Assembly (NCBI RefSeq): GCF_014650115.1
Contig: NZ_BMUI01000017.1
Location: 1 to 64,000, forward strand
Origin: Streptomyces olivaceoviridis
GTDB taxonomy: Bacteria; Actinomycetota; Actinomycetes; Streptomycetales; Streptomycetaceae
Direction: 5' to 3'
DNA length: 64,000 nt
Both the position numbers and the translations under genes were made by a program. The notes beneath the pieces were generated by a model. The model saw nothing but the letters and a program-made list of their open reading frames with translations, was not told the DNA's origin and searched no databases. Each line of letters begins with the position of its first letter. Positions within the stretch are counted from its first letter, which is position 1. Below, piece after piece: positions 39,705-47,695 of the stretch.

Positions 39705-40432
39705 TCCGCGTCGCGGCCGTGGGCGACATCCACATGGGCCCCGAGAGCCAGGGCACCCTGCGGCCCTCCTTCGAGACACTGCCCGCGTGCGCCGACGTCC
39801 TGCTGCTCGCAGGCGACCTCACCCGTCACGGCACACCGGAGGAGGCCGCGATCGTCGCCCGCGAGATCAAGGACCTCGGGGTGCCCGTCGTCGCCGTACT
39901 GGGCAACCACGACCACCACGACGAGCGGCCCGACGAGGTCACCGCGATCCTCCGGGACGCGGGCGCGCACGTCCTCGAAGGGCAGGCGGCCGTCGTCACC
40001 GCCGACGGCGCCCGGATCGGGGTCGCCGGGACCAAGGGCTTCGGCGGCGGCTTCGTCGGCCGCTGCGCGGGGGAGTTCGGCGAACCACTGATGAAGGAGT
40101 TCGTCCGTTACACCCGGCGGAGCGCCGACGGCCTGCACAGCGCCCTGAAGAACCTGGAGGAGTGGGACTGTGACGTGCGGATCGCGCTGACCCACTTCTC
40201 ACCGGTGCCGGACACCCTGGCCGGGGAGCCGCTGGAGATCTACCCCTTCCTCGGCAGCTACCTGCTCGCGGAGGCCATCGACACCGGCGGCGCCGACCTC
40301 GCGGTGCACGGCCACGCCCACGCCGGCACCGAGCACGGCATGACCAGTGGGGGCGTCCGCGTACGCAACGTCGCCCAGCCGGTGATCGGCCAGGCGTTCC
40401 ACGTCTACCACCTGCCAGGCCGGCACGGGTGA
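39701..40432 (+). CDS. calcineurin-like metallophosphoesterase
   Basis: 243 residues. All metal-binding motifs are present: GDIHMG, LLAGDLTRHG, LGNHDHHDE, LTHFSPV and HGHAHAGTEHG. Such enzymes hydrolyse phosphodiesters or phosphomonoesters, including cyclic nucleotides. It is the last gene of the coupled operon, so it could reverse the product of the nucleotidyltransferase. That is inference. Its binding site lies within the BON gene (GGAGAGGACC). Confidence 0.9.
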   Translation: MIRVAAVGDIHMGPESQGTLRPSFETLPACADVLLLAGDLTRHGTPEEAAIVAREIKDLGVPVVAVLGNHDHHDERPDEVTAILRDAGAHVLEGQAAVVTADGARIGVAGTKGFGGGFVGRCAGEFGEPLMKEFVRYTRRSADGLHSALKNLEEWDCDVRIALTHFSPVPDTLAGEPLEIYPFLGSYLLAEAIDTGGADLAVHGHAHAGTEHGMTSGGVRVRNVAQPVIGQAFHVYHLPGRHG

Positions 40433-40521
40433 CGGGGCGGGGCGCCGGGCGGTGCCGGGTGGGTGGTCAGGGGCGGGGCGGACCGGCCGGCGCCTGACGC
40501 AGCCGAGTCTTCGGTCCACGT
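40433..40521. other. spacer after the phosphoesterase gene
   Basis: A G-rich 89-bp stretch with no gene. The following 290 bp up to the MFS stop codon are taken up by three degenerate repeats, so the whole of 40433-40814 is non-coding. Confidence 0.5.
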
Positions 40522-40895
40522 GGGTGTCCGCCACCGAGCGCCGCGGCCTCGCGGCTGGTCGCGTCACTGTCCTTCGCGGGCGATGCGGTGGCATCGGCCG
40601 GCCACGACCGGCGCGGTTCACTCCCGGCGCCGCTGGGCCCGCGCGACGCCGTTCTTCGTGGGTGACCAGCGGCATGGGCCGGTCACGGTCGGCCCGGCCG
40701 GCCCCGCCCGGCTGGCGCGCCGCCGTGCTCGGGCGTCTCCCGGCTGGTGACGTCGCCGTTCCTCGTAGGTGACCAGCGGCATCGGTCAGCCGCGCGGATA
40801 TCCCCGCCCGGGTGTCACGCCGCCGTGCTCAGTGCCTCGCGGCCCGTCACGTCGCCGTCCTTCGCGGGCAGTGCCAGCGGCACCGGTTCGCGGCG
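40522..40895. repeat. three degenerate downstream copies of the 3' end of the MFS gene
   Basis: The final part of the MFS gene and its flank (about 40811-40895, containing GTCACGTCGCCGTCCTTCGC and GCCAGCGGCACCGG) has imperfect direct copies further downstream. The equivalent core begins at 40855 (gene), 40756, 40649 and 40567. The copies read GTCGCCGTTCCTCGTAGGTG, CGCCGTTCTTCGTGGGTG and CACTGTCCTTCGCGGG. Spacings are 99, 107 and 82 bp. The copies have lost the reading frame and decayed, so they are old duplications. Confidence 0.65.
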
Positions 40896-42149
40896 GCGGC
40901 GCAGCAGCAGGCCCGCGCCGATCGACCCGGCGATCAGCAGGCCGCCGGCCACCAGTGCGCCGCGGGCGCCGGCCCACTCCATGAGCAGGCCCAGCAGCGG
41001 CGGACCGCCGAGGCTCCACACCGTGCCGACGCTGCTCCACACGCCGAGCACCCGGCCCCGCAGATGCGGCGGCGGATCGGTCTGGAGCACGGCCGTGCCG
41101 GCGGTGTCGGAGACGGACTCCACGATCGCCATCGGCAGCACCAGCACCAGCAGCACGGCCAGCGACGGCGACAGGCCCGCCACCACCTGGAGCAGCGCGC
41201 CTCCCGCCGCCAGCAGACCCACGGTGCGCACGGACGGCCTGCGCAGCCGGGCGCCGAGGACGGCTCCCAGGATGCCGCCGACGGCGAGCACCGTGGACAC
41301 CGTGCCGAACGCCCCGGCGCCGCCGGCCAGCGGTCCGGTGACGAGGACGGCGAGCGTCAGGCCGTAGTTGCGGCCGAAGACGGAGCTGAGCCCGGTGATG
41401 CCCGCGAGCGCGACCAGGCGGGGCCTGCGCGCGAAGAAGGACAGGCCCTCCCGCACGCTCATGCCCGCGCGCGCCGGAACCGCCCGCGCCCCGGCCGTCG
41501 GCTCCCCGGCGGCCCCGGGCACCGGCCGCAGGAACGGCACCACCGCGGCCACGAACAGGAACGACAGCCCGTTCGCGGCGTACGCGGCGGACGTGCCGAG
41601 GAACCCGACGGTGACCCCGGCCAGGGCCGTGCCGGCCAGCCGGCCCGCGCTGTGCACCAGCGCGCCCACCCCGATCGCGGACGGCACGTCCTCCACCGGC
41701 ACCAGATCGTTGCCGAGCAGGGCACAGGCCGGTCCGTCGACGGTGGCGATGACGCCGGTCACACCGGCCAGCACCAGCAGCGCGGTCATGTCGATCCGGT
41801 CCAGCGCCACGAGCAGCGCCGTGGTGAAGGCGACCGCGCCGAGCAGGGCCTGGCTGACGGTGACCGTCAGCTTGCGGGGCCAGCGGTCCACGGCCGCGCC
41901 GCCGAGCAGACTCACGAACAGCGCGGGCGCGGCCTGGACGGACATGGACAGTCCGGTCGCCGCCGCCGAGCCCGTGATGTGCAGGACGAGCAGGTTCTGC
42001 ACGGTGAGCTGCATCCACGTGCCGGCGTTGGAGACGAAGTTCGCGGCCGACCACCAGCGCATGCCCCGGTGCCGCAGGGAACGCCACGGCGAACGCGGGG
42101 CCGGGGCGGTGAGGGGTGCTGACGACGGCTGGGCAGGGTCAGAAGACAC
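40815..42149 (-). CDS. MFS-family exporter (EntS-like)
   Basis: 444 residues if started at GTG 42149; the start is uncertain, as the site is weak and MRWWSAANF further in is possible. Twelve hydrophobic helices are visible. Features typical of the DHA3/EntS group are NFVSNAGTWMQLTVQNLLVL near the N-terminus, GGAAVDRWPRKLTV in the first cytoplasmic loop and VWSSVGTVWSLGGPPLLGLL near the end. It probably exports a small hydrophobic compound or siderophore. The C-terminal 25 residues lie in the sequence copied downstream. Confidence 0.85.
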   Translation of the reverse strand: MSSDPAQPSSAPLTAPAPRSPWRSLRHRGMRWWSAANFVSNAGTWMQLTVQNLLVLHITGSAAATGLSMSVQAAPALFVSLLGGAAVDRWPRKLTVTVSQALLGAVAFTTALLVALDRIDMTALLVLAGVTGVIATVDGPACALLGNDLVPVEDVPSAIGVGALVHSAGRLAGTALAGVTVGFLGTSAAYAANGLSFLFVAAVVPFLRPVPGAAGEPTAGARAVPARAGMSVREGLSFFARRPRLVALAGITGLSSVFGRNYGLTLAVLVTGPLAGGAGAFGTVSTVLAVGGILGAVLGARLRRPSVRTVGLLAAGGALLQVVAGLSPSLAVLLVLVLPMAIVESVSDTAGTAVLQTDPPPHLRGRVLGVWSSVGTVWSLGGPPLLGLLMEWAGARGALVAGGLLIAGSIGAGLLLRRRREPVPLALPAKDGDVTGREALSTAA

Positions 42150-42566
42150 GACGGGGTACTCGACAACCGGGAAGGCGGGAGGACCGGCGAGCCCGTCGGA
42201 CCGGCAGCGCTGCACGGCCGGGGCTGCCAGGTCAGGGCGCCGACCATGGTGGCAGACGGGACGGCACGGTCGACGCCACCGCGTCCACCGGCACCCGGTC
42301 ACGTCCGCCAAACAGCCGCGGGCGTACGGTGGTTGGGGCGCGCGTGGGGTTCCTCACAGGCCGGGTGCCGGCCGGTCCGTCCCGGTACGAGGAGGAGGCC
42401 GGCGCACCGAACGGGGCACGTCATGCGCCCCACGCTCCGTGACGCTGTGCGGCACCGCACGGCGTCACAGCGAACGGGCCCTTGCGCCCCTCACGAGTAC
42501 CGGGAGGCACCGCCGCGGCAACCGCGAAGAACCCGCGGTCACCGGGCGGAGTCCCCACCTGGCGCT
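42150..42566. other. intergenic stretch between the MFS and aldo/keto reductase genes
   Basis: About 417 bp (less if the MFS gene starts further upstream). Open frames here lack binding sites. No hairpin strong enough to call a terminator and no clear operator was found. Confidence 0.4.
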
Positions 42567-43556
42567 CTAGCGGTTGACGGCCCTCATCCCGGCCTCGTCA
42601 TACCGCTCACCCGCCACCGCGGGCAGCTCCGCGTCGATACGGGCCAGGTCGTCCTTGGTCAGCTCGATGTCCACCGCGGCGGCGTTCTGCTCCAGGTAGG
42701 TACGGCGCTTGGTGCCCGGGATCGGCACCAGGTCCTCGCCCTGGGCCAGCACCCACGCGATGGCCAGCTGGGCCGGGGTCACGTCCTTCTCGGCGGCGAT
42801 CTCCTTCACCTTCTCCGCCAGCCGCAGGTTCGCCTCCAGATTGGCGTCCGTGAACCTCGGGTTCGTGCGCCGGAAGTCGTTCTCGTCCAGCTCGTCGGGC
42901 GAGGTGAAGCGGCCCGCGAGGAAACCCCGGCCGAGCGGCGAGTACGGCACGAAGCCGATGCCCAGTTCCCGGCAGGTGGGCAGCACCTCGGCCTCCACGT
43001 CCCGCGACCACAGCGAGTACTCGCTCTGCACCGCGGTGACCGGGTGCACGGCGTGCGCGCGCCGGATGGTCTCGGCGCTCGCCTCGCTCAGCCCGATGTA
43101 CCGCACCTTGCCCTCGGCGACCAGCTCACCCAGCGCGCCGACCGTCTCCTCGATGGGCACGTTCGGGTCGACCCGGTGCTGGTAGTACAGGTCGATGTGG
43201 TCGGTGCCCAGTCGCTGGAGCGAGCCGTGCACCGAACTGCGCACATGCTCGGCGGAGCCGTCCTGCCGGCCGACCGTGCTCATGTCGCCGGGGACGGCGT
43301 CGTCCATCCGGTAGTTGAACTTCGTGGCGATGACGTACTCGTCGCGGTGGCCCCTGATCGCCTCACCGACGAGCGACTCGTTGGTGAGCGGCCCGTAGAT
43401 CTGCGCGGTGTCGAGGAAGTCGATGCCGAGTTCGAGGGCGCGCCGGATGGTCGCGATGCCCTCCTCCTGGTCGGCGGAGCCGTAGAAGGCGGACATTCCC
43501 ATGCATCCGAGCCCGATGGCCGATACCTGGAGGTCCCGTAGCCTGCGCTTCTGCAT
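42567..43556 (-). CDS. aldo/keto reductase
   Basis: 329 residues with the complete AKR barrel. Residues of the catalytic tetrad are visible in DFLDTAQIYGP (Asp, Tyr) and VIATKFNY (Lys), with a His in HIDLYYQHRVDP. The NADPH site includes VPYSPLGRGFLAG and IPGTKRRTYLEQN. It resembles the AKR13-like reductases of actinobacteria that reduce aldehydes and ketones and is cytoplasmic. A MerR-type promoter with a 19-bp spacer lies about 135-165 bp upstream, suggesting induction by electrophilic or oxidative stress. Confidence 0.93.
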   Translation of the reverse strand: MQKRRLRDLQVSAIGLGCMGMSAFYGSADQEEGIATIRRALELGIDFLDTAQIYGPLTNESLVGEAIRGHRDEYVIATKFNYRMDDAVPGDMSTVGRQDGSAEHVRSSVHGSLQRLGTDHIDLYYQHRVDPNVPIEETVGALGELVAEGKVRYIGLSEASAETIRRAHAVHPVTAVQSEYSLWSRDVEAEVLPTCRELGIGFVPYSPLGRGFLAGRFTSPDELDENDFRRTNPRFTDANLEANLRLAEKVKEIAAEKDVTPAQLAIAWVLAQGEDLVPIPGTKRRTYLEQNAAAVDIELTKDDLARIDAELPAVAGERYDEAGMRAVNR

Positions 43557-43690
43557 GTGGGGTCACAGCCTTTCGTGCACTCGTCGGTCGTTCTCCGGGC
43601 GCGAGGGCCTTCTTCCATCTAGCGACGGAATCCGGCACCCGGCATCCCGTGGGGGAGCCGGGTCCGGGCCGCGCGCACCGGTGTTCTGCG

Positions 43691-43721
43691 ACGCTACGAG
43701 CTGGAGTGCTCTCGAAGTCAA
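43691..43721 (-). promoter_or_regulatory. MerR-type promoter with 19-bp spacer
   Basis: On the minus strand TTGACT (43721-43716), 19 bp, then TAGCGT (43696-43691). The overlong spacer carries the dyad-like CTTCGAGAGCACTCCAGC. This is the design of promoters activated by MerR-family proteins, commonly found ahead of aldo/keto reductase genes. No MerR gene is seen nearby. Confidence 0.6.
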
Positions 43722-43753
43722 GCCGTGCCGGGGCGGGACGGTGTTCCGCGGCG

Positions 43754-44980
43754 TTACGGATTCAGCCGTACCGGCAGTTCGAACAGGTCGTTCTGGGTGA
43801 CCACCGGCTTGTTGCGCAGTTCGCTCGCGGGGACCGCCAGGTCCAGGCCGGGGAAACGGCCGTACAGCGCGGGCAGGGCGACGCTCGCCTCCAGGCGGGA
43901 CAGGGCGGCGCCGGGGCACACGTGCGGGCCGTGGCCGAAGGAGATGTGCCGGTTCTTCGTGTCGCGGGTGATGTCGAACTCTCCGGCGGTCGGGCCGTGG
44001 GCACCCTCGTCCCGGCCGATCGCGCCGTACGACACGATCAGGGCGTCCCCGGCCGGGATCACCTTGTCGCCGACCGGTACGTCCTCGGTCGCGAAGCGGA
44101 TCAGGACGTGCGAGGTGGGGGTGGAGTAGCGCAGCGTCTCCTCGACGACCGCGGACCAGTCGGCCCGGCCCGACAGCACCAGGGCACGCTGTTCGGGGTG
44201 GGTGGACAGGTTGACGACGGCGTTGACGATCAGCGAGATCGTGGTCTCGTGGCCCGCCGCCACCATGAGCTGGAGGGTGGAGACGATCTCCTCGTCCGTG
44301 AGGCGGTCGCCGTCCTGCGAGGCGAGGATCAGCGCGCTGGTCAGGTCGTCGCCCGGCGCGGACCGCTTGGCCGCCACCGTCTGCGCCATGATCTGCGCGA
44401 GCTCCGTGAGGGTGGCGACGACCTCCTCCGGCGCGGTCTGCGTGGAGAAGAACTTCTCGAACAGCACCTTCAGCCGGGGCAGCAGGCCCTCGTCGATGCC
44501 CATCAGGTCGGCGATGACGTACATCGGCAGCGGGTAGGCGAAGGCCGCCTTCAGATCGACGGTCCCGCCGTCCGCCGGCAGCGCGTCCAGCAGGTCCTGG
44601 GTGAGCTTCTCGATCCGCTCCCGCATCCGCTCCACCCGGCGCGGGGTGAGCGCCTGCGCGACCAGGGTGCGCAGCCGGCGGTGGTCGGCGCCGTCCACCG
44701 TGAGCATGGAGCGGCCCGGGTTGGCCAGGCCGATCAGCGGCCAGTCCGCGGGTATCTCACCGCGCCGCCAGGCGCCCCAGACGTTGATGTCCTTCACCAG
44801 CCGCGGGTCGGTGAGCAGCGCCTTGGCCTCGGCGTGACGGGTGACGGCCCACACCGGGACACCGCCCGGCAGTTCGACGGCGGCGAGCGGGCCGGCCGCG
44901 CGCAGCGCCGCGCTCTCGGCGTCCAGGTCGGTGACGAAGGGATCGAGGGCGATGCGGGGTGCTTCGGTACCGGTCGTCAT
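43754..44980 (-). CDS. cytochrome P450 (CYP154-like), conservon-associated
   Basis: 408 residues with all P450 motifs: I-helix AGHETT (242-247), K-helix EETLR with ExxR at 281-284, and the heme loop FGHGPHVCPG with axial Cys355. It is a soluble bacterial class I P450 that needs a ferredoxin and reductase. GGGAGG precedes ATG 44980. It follows the cvn genes and the CYP157-like gene by 106 bp on the same strand, as in streptomycete conservons that end in two P450 genes. Placement in CYP154 is by context and resemblance, not by a computed tree. Confidence 0.9.
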   Translation of the reverse strand: MTTGTEAPRIALDPFVTDLDAESAALRAAGPLAAVELPGGVPVWAVTRHAEAKALLTDPRLVKDINVWGAWRRGEIPADWPLIGLANPGRSMLTVDGADHRRLRTLVAQALTPRRVERMRERIEKLTQDLLDALPADGGTVDLKAAFAYPLPMYVIADLMGIDEGLLPRLKVLFEKFFSTQTAPEEVVATLTELAQIMAQTVAAKRSAPGDDLTSALILASQDGDRLTDEEIVSTLQLMVAAGHETTISLIVNAVVNLSTHPEQRALVLSGRADWSAVVEETLRYSTPTSHVLIRFATEDVPVGDKVIPAGDALIVSYGAIGRDEGAHGPTAGEFDITRDTKNRHISFGHGPHVCPGAALSRLEASVALPALYGRFPGLDLAVPASELRNKPVVTQNDLFELPVRLNP

Positions 44981-45086
44981 CGTGACGTGCCTCCCAGGGC
45001 AGGGGTCGGGTGCGGCGGGTACGGCTCCGGTCCGGGGACGGCCCCGGGCGGGCGGCGGAACAACGGGTCGGCCGAGGCGAAGCGGG

Positions 45087-46298
45087 TCAGCGGGCGGGTA
45101 CGGGGCTGAACCGGACGGGCAGCCCGGACAGTCCCCTCAGCCAGGGCGAGGGCCGGCGCGTGAGGGACTCGGCGGGCACGGCCAGGTCGATGTCCGGGAG
45201 CCGGTCCAGGACCACCTCGATACCGGTCCGCGCGATCACCTCGGCGATCTCCTGCGCGGGGAACGGGCAGCGGTGCTCGCCGTGGCCGAAGGAGAAGTGC
45301 GCGTTGTTGCCGCCGGTCAGTGCGGAGGCGTCGGTCCGCACCTGCGGGTCGGAGTTGGCCCCTTGCAGACCGAGCAGCAGCAGATCACCGGCCTTGACGC
45401 GCCGGCCGCCGAGGTGCGTGTCGCGGGCGGCCCAGCGGCCCGCCACGTTCTGCGTCGGCGTGTCCTCCCACAGCACCTCGTTCATCGCCTCGGCGACGCT
45501 GTTGCGCCCGCCGAACAGGGAGGCGGCGAACCGGTCGTCCGTCAGCATCAGCCGCAGCGAGTTCCCGATCCAGTCGGCGGTCGGCTGGTGCCCGGCCGCC
45601 ATCATCACCATCAGGTCCTGCGCGATCTCCTCGTCGCTGAACCCGCTCTCGTCGGCCAGCATCCGGGAGACCACGTCGGCCGCCGGTTCCTTCCTCCGGT
45701 CGGTCAGCAACTGCGCCATGGACGCGGCCAGATGGGCCTGCCCGGCCAGCGCCCGCTCCCGCCCGTCGATCATGTCGTTCAGGGCGGTGACCAGTCCCGG
45801 ACCGTCCTCGTCCGGGAAGCCGTACAGCCGGGCCAGGACCCGTACCGGAAGCAGCATCGCGTACTGGGCCACCAGATCGGCCTCGCCCGCCGAGCACAGC
45901 GCGTCGATCAGCTCGTCCGCGAACCGCTCGGCGTGCGCGCGCAGTTCGAACGCGTCCGCCTCCTCCAGCGCGTTGCTGATCATCGCCGCGCGCTGCCGGT
46001 GCCGTTCGCCGACGGTGTAGAGGATCGACGGCTGCTTGTGCCCGATCATGGGCAGCAGCGGCCAGTCCGCGGGGATGTTCTCCCACTGGTTCCACAGGTC
46101 CGAGTCCCGGCTGAACAGCACCGGGTCACCGGTCACCTGGTGCAGTTCCCGGTAGCCGAGCACCAGCCAGGCCGGGATGTCGCCGTCGAGCAGCACCGGC
46201 ACGACGGCGCCGTGGTCGCGTCGCATCTCCCGGTACAGACGGGCGGGTTCGGTCTGGAACCGGGGCCCGCTCAGCGGGACGGCGTCGGGCGTGGTCAC
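45087..46298 (-). CDS. cytochrome P450 (CYP157-like) lacking the ExxR motif
   Basis: 403 residues from GTG 46298. The start overlaps the GTPase stop (GTGA), so the genes are coupled. The heme loop FGHGEHRCPFP with Cys344 is intact. However, the otherwise nearly universal K-helix ExxR is replaced by EVLW (274-277), and the I-helix reads AGHQPT (235-240) rather than AGxxTT. The CYP157 family of streptomycetes is known for a missing ExxR and for being linked to conservons, so this fits. Whether it is catalytically competent is unclear. It may act with the downstream P450. Confidence 0.9.
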   Translation of the reverse strand: MTTPDAVPLSGPRFQTEPARLYREMRRDHGAVVPVLLDGDIPAWLVLGYRELHQVTGDPVLFSRDSDLWNQWENIPADWPLLPMIGHKQPSILYTVGERHRQRAAMISNALEEADAFELRAHAERFADELIDALCSAGEADLVAQYAMLLPVRVLARLYGFPDEDGPGLVTALNDMIDGRERALAGQAHLAASMAQLLTDRRKEPAADVVSRMLADESGFSDEEIAQDLMVMMAAGHQPTADWIGNSLRLMLTDDRFAASLFGGRNSVAEAMNEVLWEDTPTQNVAGRWAARDTHLGGRRVKAGDLLLLGLQGANSDPQVRTDASALTGGNNAHFSFGHGEHRCPFPAQEIAEVIARTGIEVVLDRLPDIDLAVPAESLTRRPSPWLRGLSGLPVRFSPVPAR

Positions 46299-46933
46299 AC
46301 GAACTCCTGTCGGGGCAGGACCGTCCGCGCGGACGGGTCGGCGTACCGGTTCTTCACGTGCTGCACCAGCGTGATCAGCACCTGCTTGCCCGACTCCCGG
46401 GAGCGGGCGTCGCAATCGACCAGCGGCACCTGCGGGTCCAGGTCGAGGGCCTCGCGGACGTCCGCGCCGGCGCGGACCGGACCGCCGAAGTCGTTGCAGG
46501 CCACGATGAACGGCGTGCCGTGGTGCTCCAGCCGGTCGATGGCGTACCAGGAGTCGTCGATGCGCCGGGTGTCCACCAGGACGACCGCCCCGAGCGTGCC
46601 GGAGAACAACCGGTCCCACAGGAACCAGAACCGCTCCTGGCCGGGCGCGCCGAACAGGTACAGCACGTTGCGGGCGTCCAGGCTGATCCGGCCGAAGTCG
46701 AAGGCGACGGTGGTGCCGGACTTGCCGCGCACCTGGCGGATGTCGTCCACCGTGGCGCCGGCCTGCGTCATCGTCTCCTCGGTGTTGAGGGGGCGGATCT
46801 CGCTGACCGAGCGGACCAGCGTGGTCTTGCCGACGCCGAAGCCGCCCACGACCACGATCTTGAAACCTTGGTCGGCGGTGGCACCCAGCGGGGTGCGCGC
46901 GGGAGTGCGCGCGTCAGAGATTGCGGAGTCCAA
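46295..46933 (-). CDS. cvnD: conservon Ras-like GTPase
   Basis: 212 residues. The P-loop GGFGVGKTT is at 30-38, switch region G3 reads FGAPGQERF, and the G4-like motif is ACNDFGG. It belongs to the MglA/CvnD family of small GTPases, which in conservons associates with the roadblock and DUF742 proteins and a membrane sensor, resembling a G-protein-coupled system. It overlaps cvnC by 20 bp and the P450 gene by 4 bp. Confidence 0.94.
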   Translation of the reverse strand: MDSAISDARTPARTPLGATADQGFKIVVVGGFGVGKTTLVRSVSEIRPLNTEETMTQAGATVDDIRQVRGKSGTTVAFDFGRISLDARNVLYLFGAPGQERFWFLWDRLFSGTLGAVVLVDTRRIDDSWYAIDRLEHHGTPFIVACNDFGGPVRAGADVREALDLDPQVPLVDCDARSRESGKQVLITLVQHVKNRYADPSARTVLPRQEFV

Positions 46934-47291
46934 CGAGCACCTGCTCCAGGATGTCGGGATCGGTAATGGCCGGTCTGCGCGGATGCCGGGCGCTGACCCG
47001 GCCCGCCGCGAGCAGATCGCACAGCAGCACCTTGGTGATGCCCACGGGCAGCCGCAGTTCGGCGGCGATCTCCGCCACCGAGGCGGGGAACCGGGTCAGT
47101 TCCAGGATCGCCACGTGCTCCGACTGCATGCCGGTCGCCGGCTCCGACTCGGCGACCACGAGGGTGACCAGGTCGAAGGGGTTGTCGGGACTGGTGCGGG
47201 TGCGTCCCTGGGTGATGGTGTACAGCCGGTCGGGGGCGTCGTCCCGGCCCGGGCGGTTCATGCCCGGACGGTCCCTGTCCGGTCGACTCAT
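46914..47291 (-). CDS. cvnC: conservon DUF742 protein
   Basis: 125 residues from ATG 47291, overlapping the cvnB stop (ATGA). The DUF742 core is DRLYTITQGRTRTS, HVAILELTRFPASVAEIAAELRLPVGITKVLLCDLLAAG and a C-terminal ILEQVLVGLRNL. It has a winged-helix-like predicted layout and is thought to be the adaptor in the CvnB/C/D complex. Confidence 0.93.
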   Translation of the reverse strand: MSRPDRDRPGMNRPGRDDAPDRLYTITQGRTRTSPDNPFDLVTLVVAESEPATGMQSEHVAILELTRFPASVAEIAAELRLPVGITKVLLCDLLAAGRVSARHPRRPAITDPDILEQVLVGLRNL

Positions 47292-47695
47292 GACGTGCGG
47301 GGCGGAGCGGTGAGGTGCTCGCCGAGCTGCTCCACCAACTCGCTCATGTTGTGGCCGATGACGCCGGCGTCCGCGTCCTCCGTGGCGATCACGGCCAGAT
47401 GGGCACCGGCACCCGCCTCCACGATGAACAGCACACCGCCGTAGAACTCCGTCATCGCCGAGCGCACACCTCCGCTGCCGTCGCCGAACTCCACGGACGC
47501 GCCGTGTGACAGCGACTGGATGCCGGCGGCGATCGCGGCCAGCTGGTCGGCCTGGTCGACGCTCAGCTCCGGCGTACGGCACAGCTTCAGCCCGTCCCGG
47601 GACAGCACGAGCGCGTGCCGGGCACCCGGGGTCCTCTCCAGCAGGCCCTCCAGGAGCCAGGTGAGCTTGTCGTCGGCGGTGGTCGGGCCGGTCAT
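47288..47695 (-). CDS. cvnB: conservon roadblock/LC7 protein
   Basis: 135 residues. LTWLLEGLLERTPGARHALVLSRDGL and DQLAAIAAGIQSLSHGASVEF followed by GGVLFIVEAGAGAHLAVIATEDADAG are typical of roadblock/LC7 (MglB-like) proteins, which bind and regulate the partner GTPase. It overlaps cvnA and cvnC by ATGA on both sides. Confidence 0.94.
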   Translation of the reverse strand: MTGPTTADDKLTWLLEGLLERTPGARHALVLSRDGLKLCRTPELSVDQADQLAAIAAGIQSLSHGASVEFGDGSGGVRSAMTEFYGGVLFIVEAGAGAHLAVIATEDADAGVIGHNMSELVEQLGEHLTAPPRTS

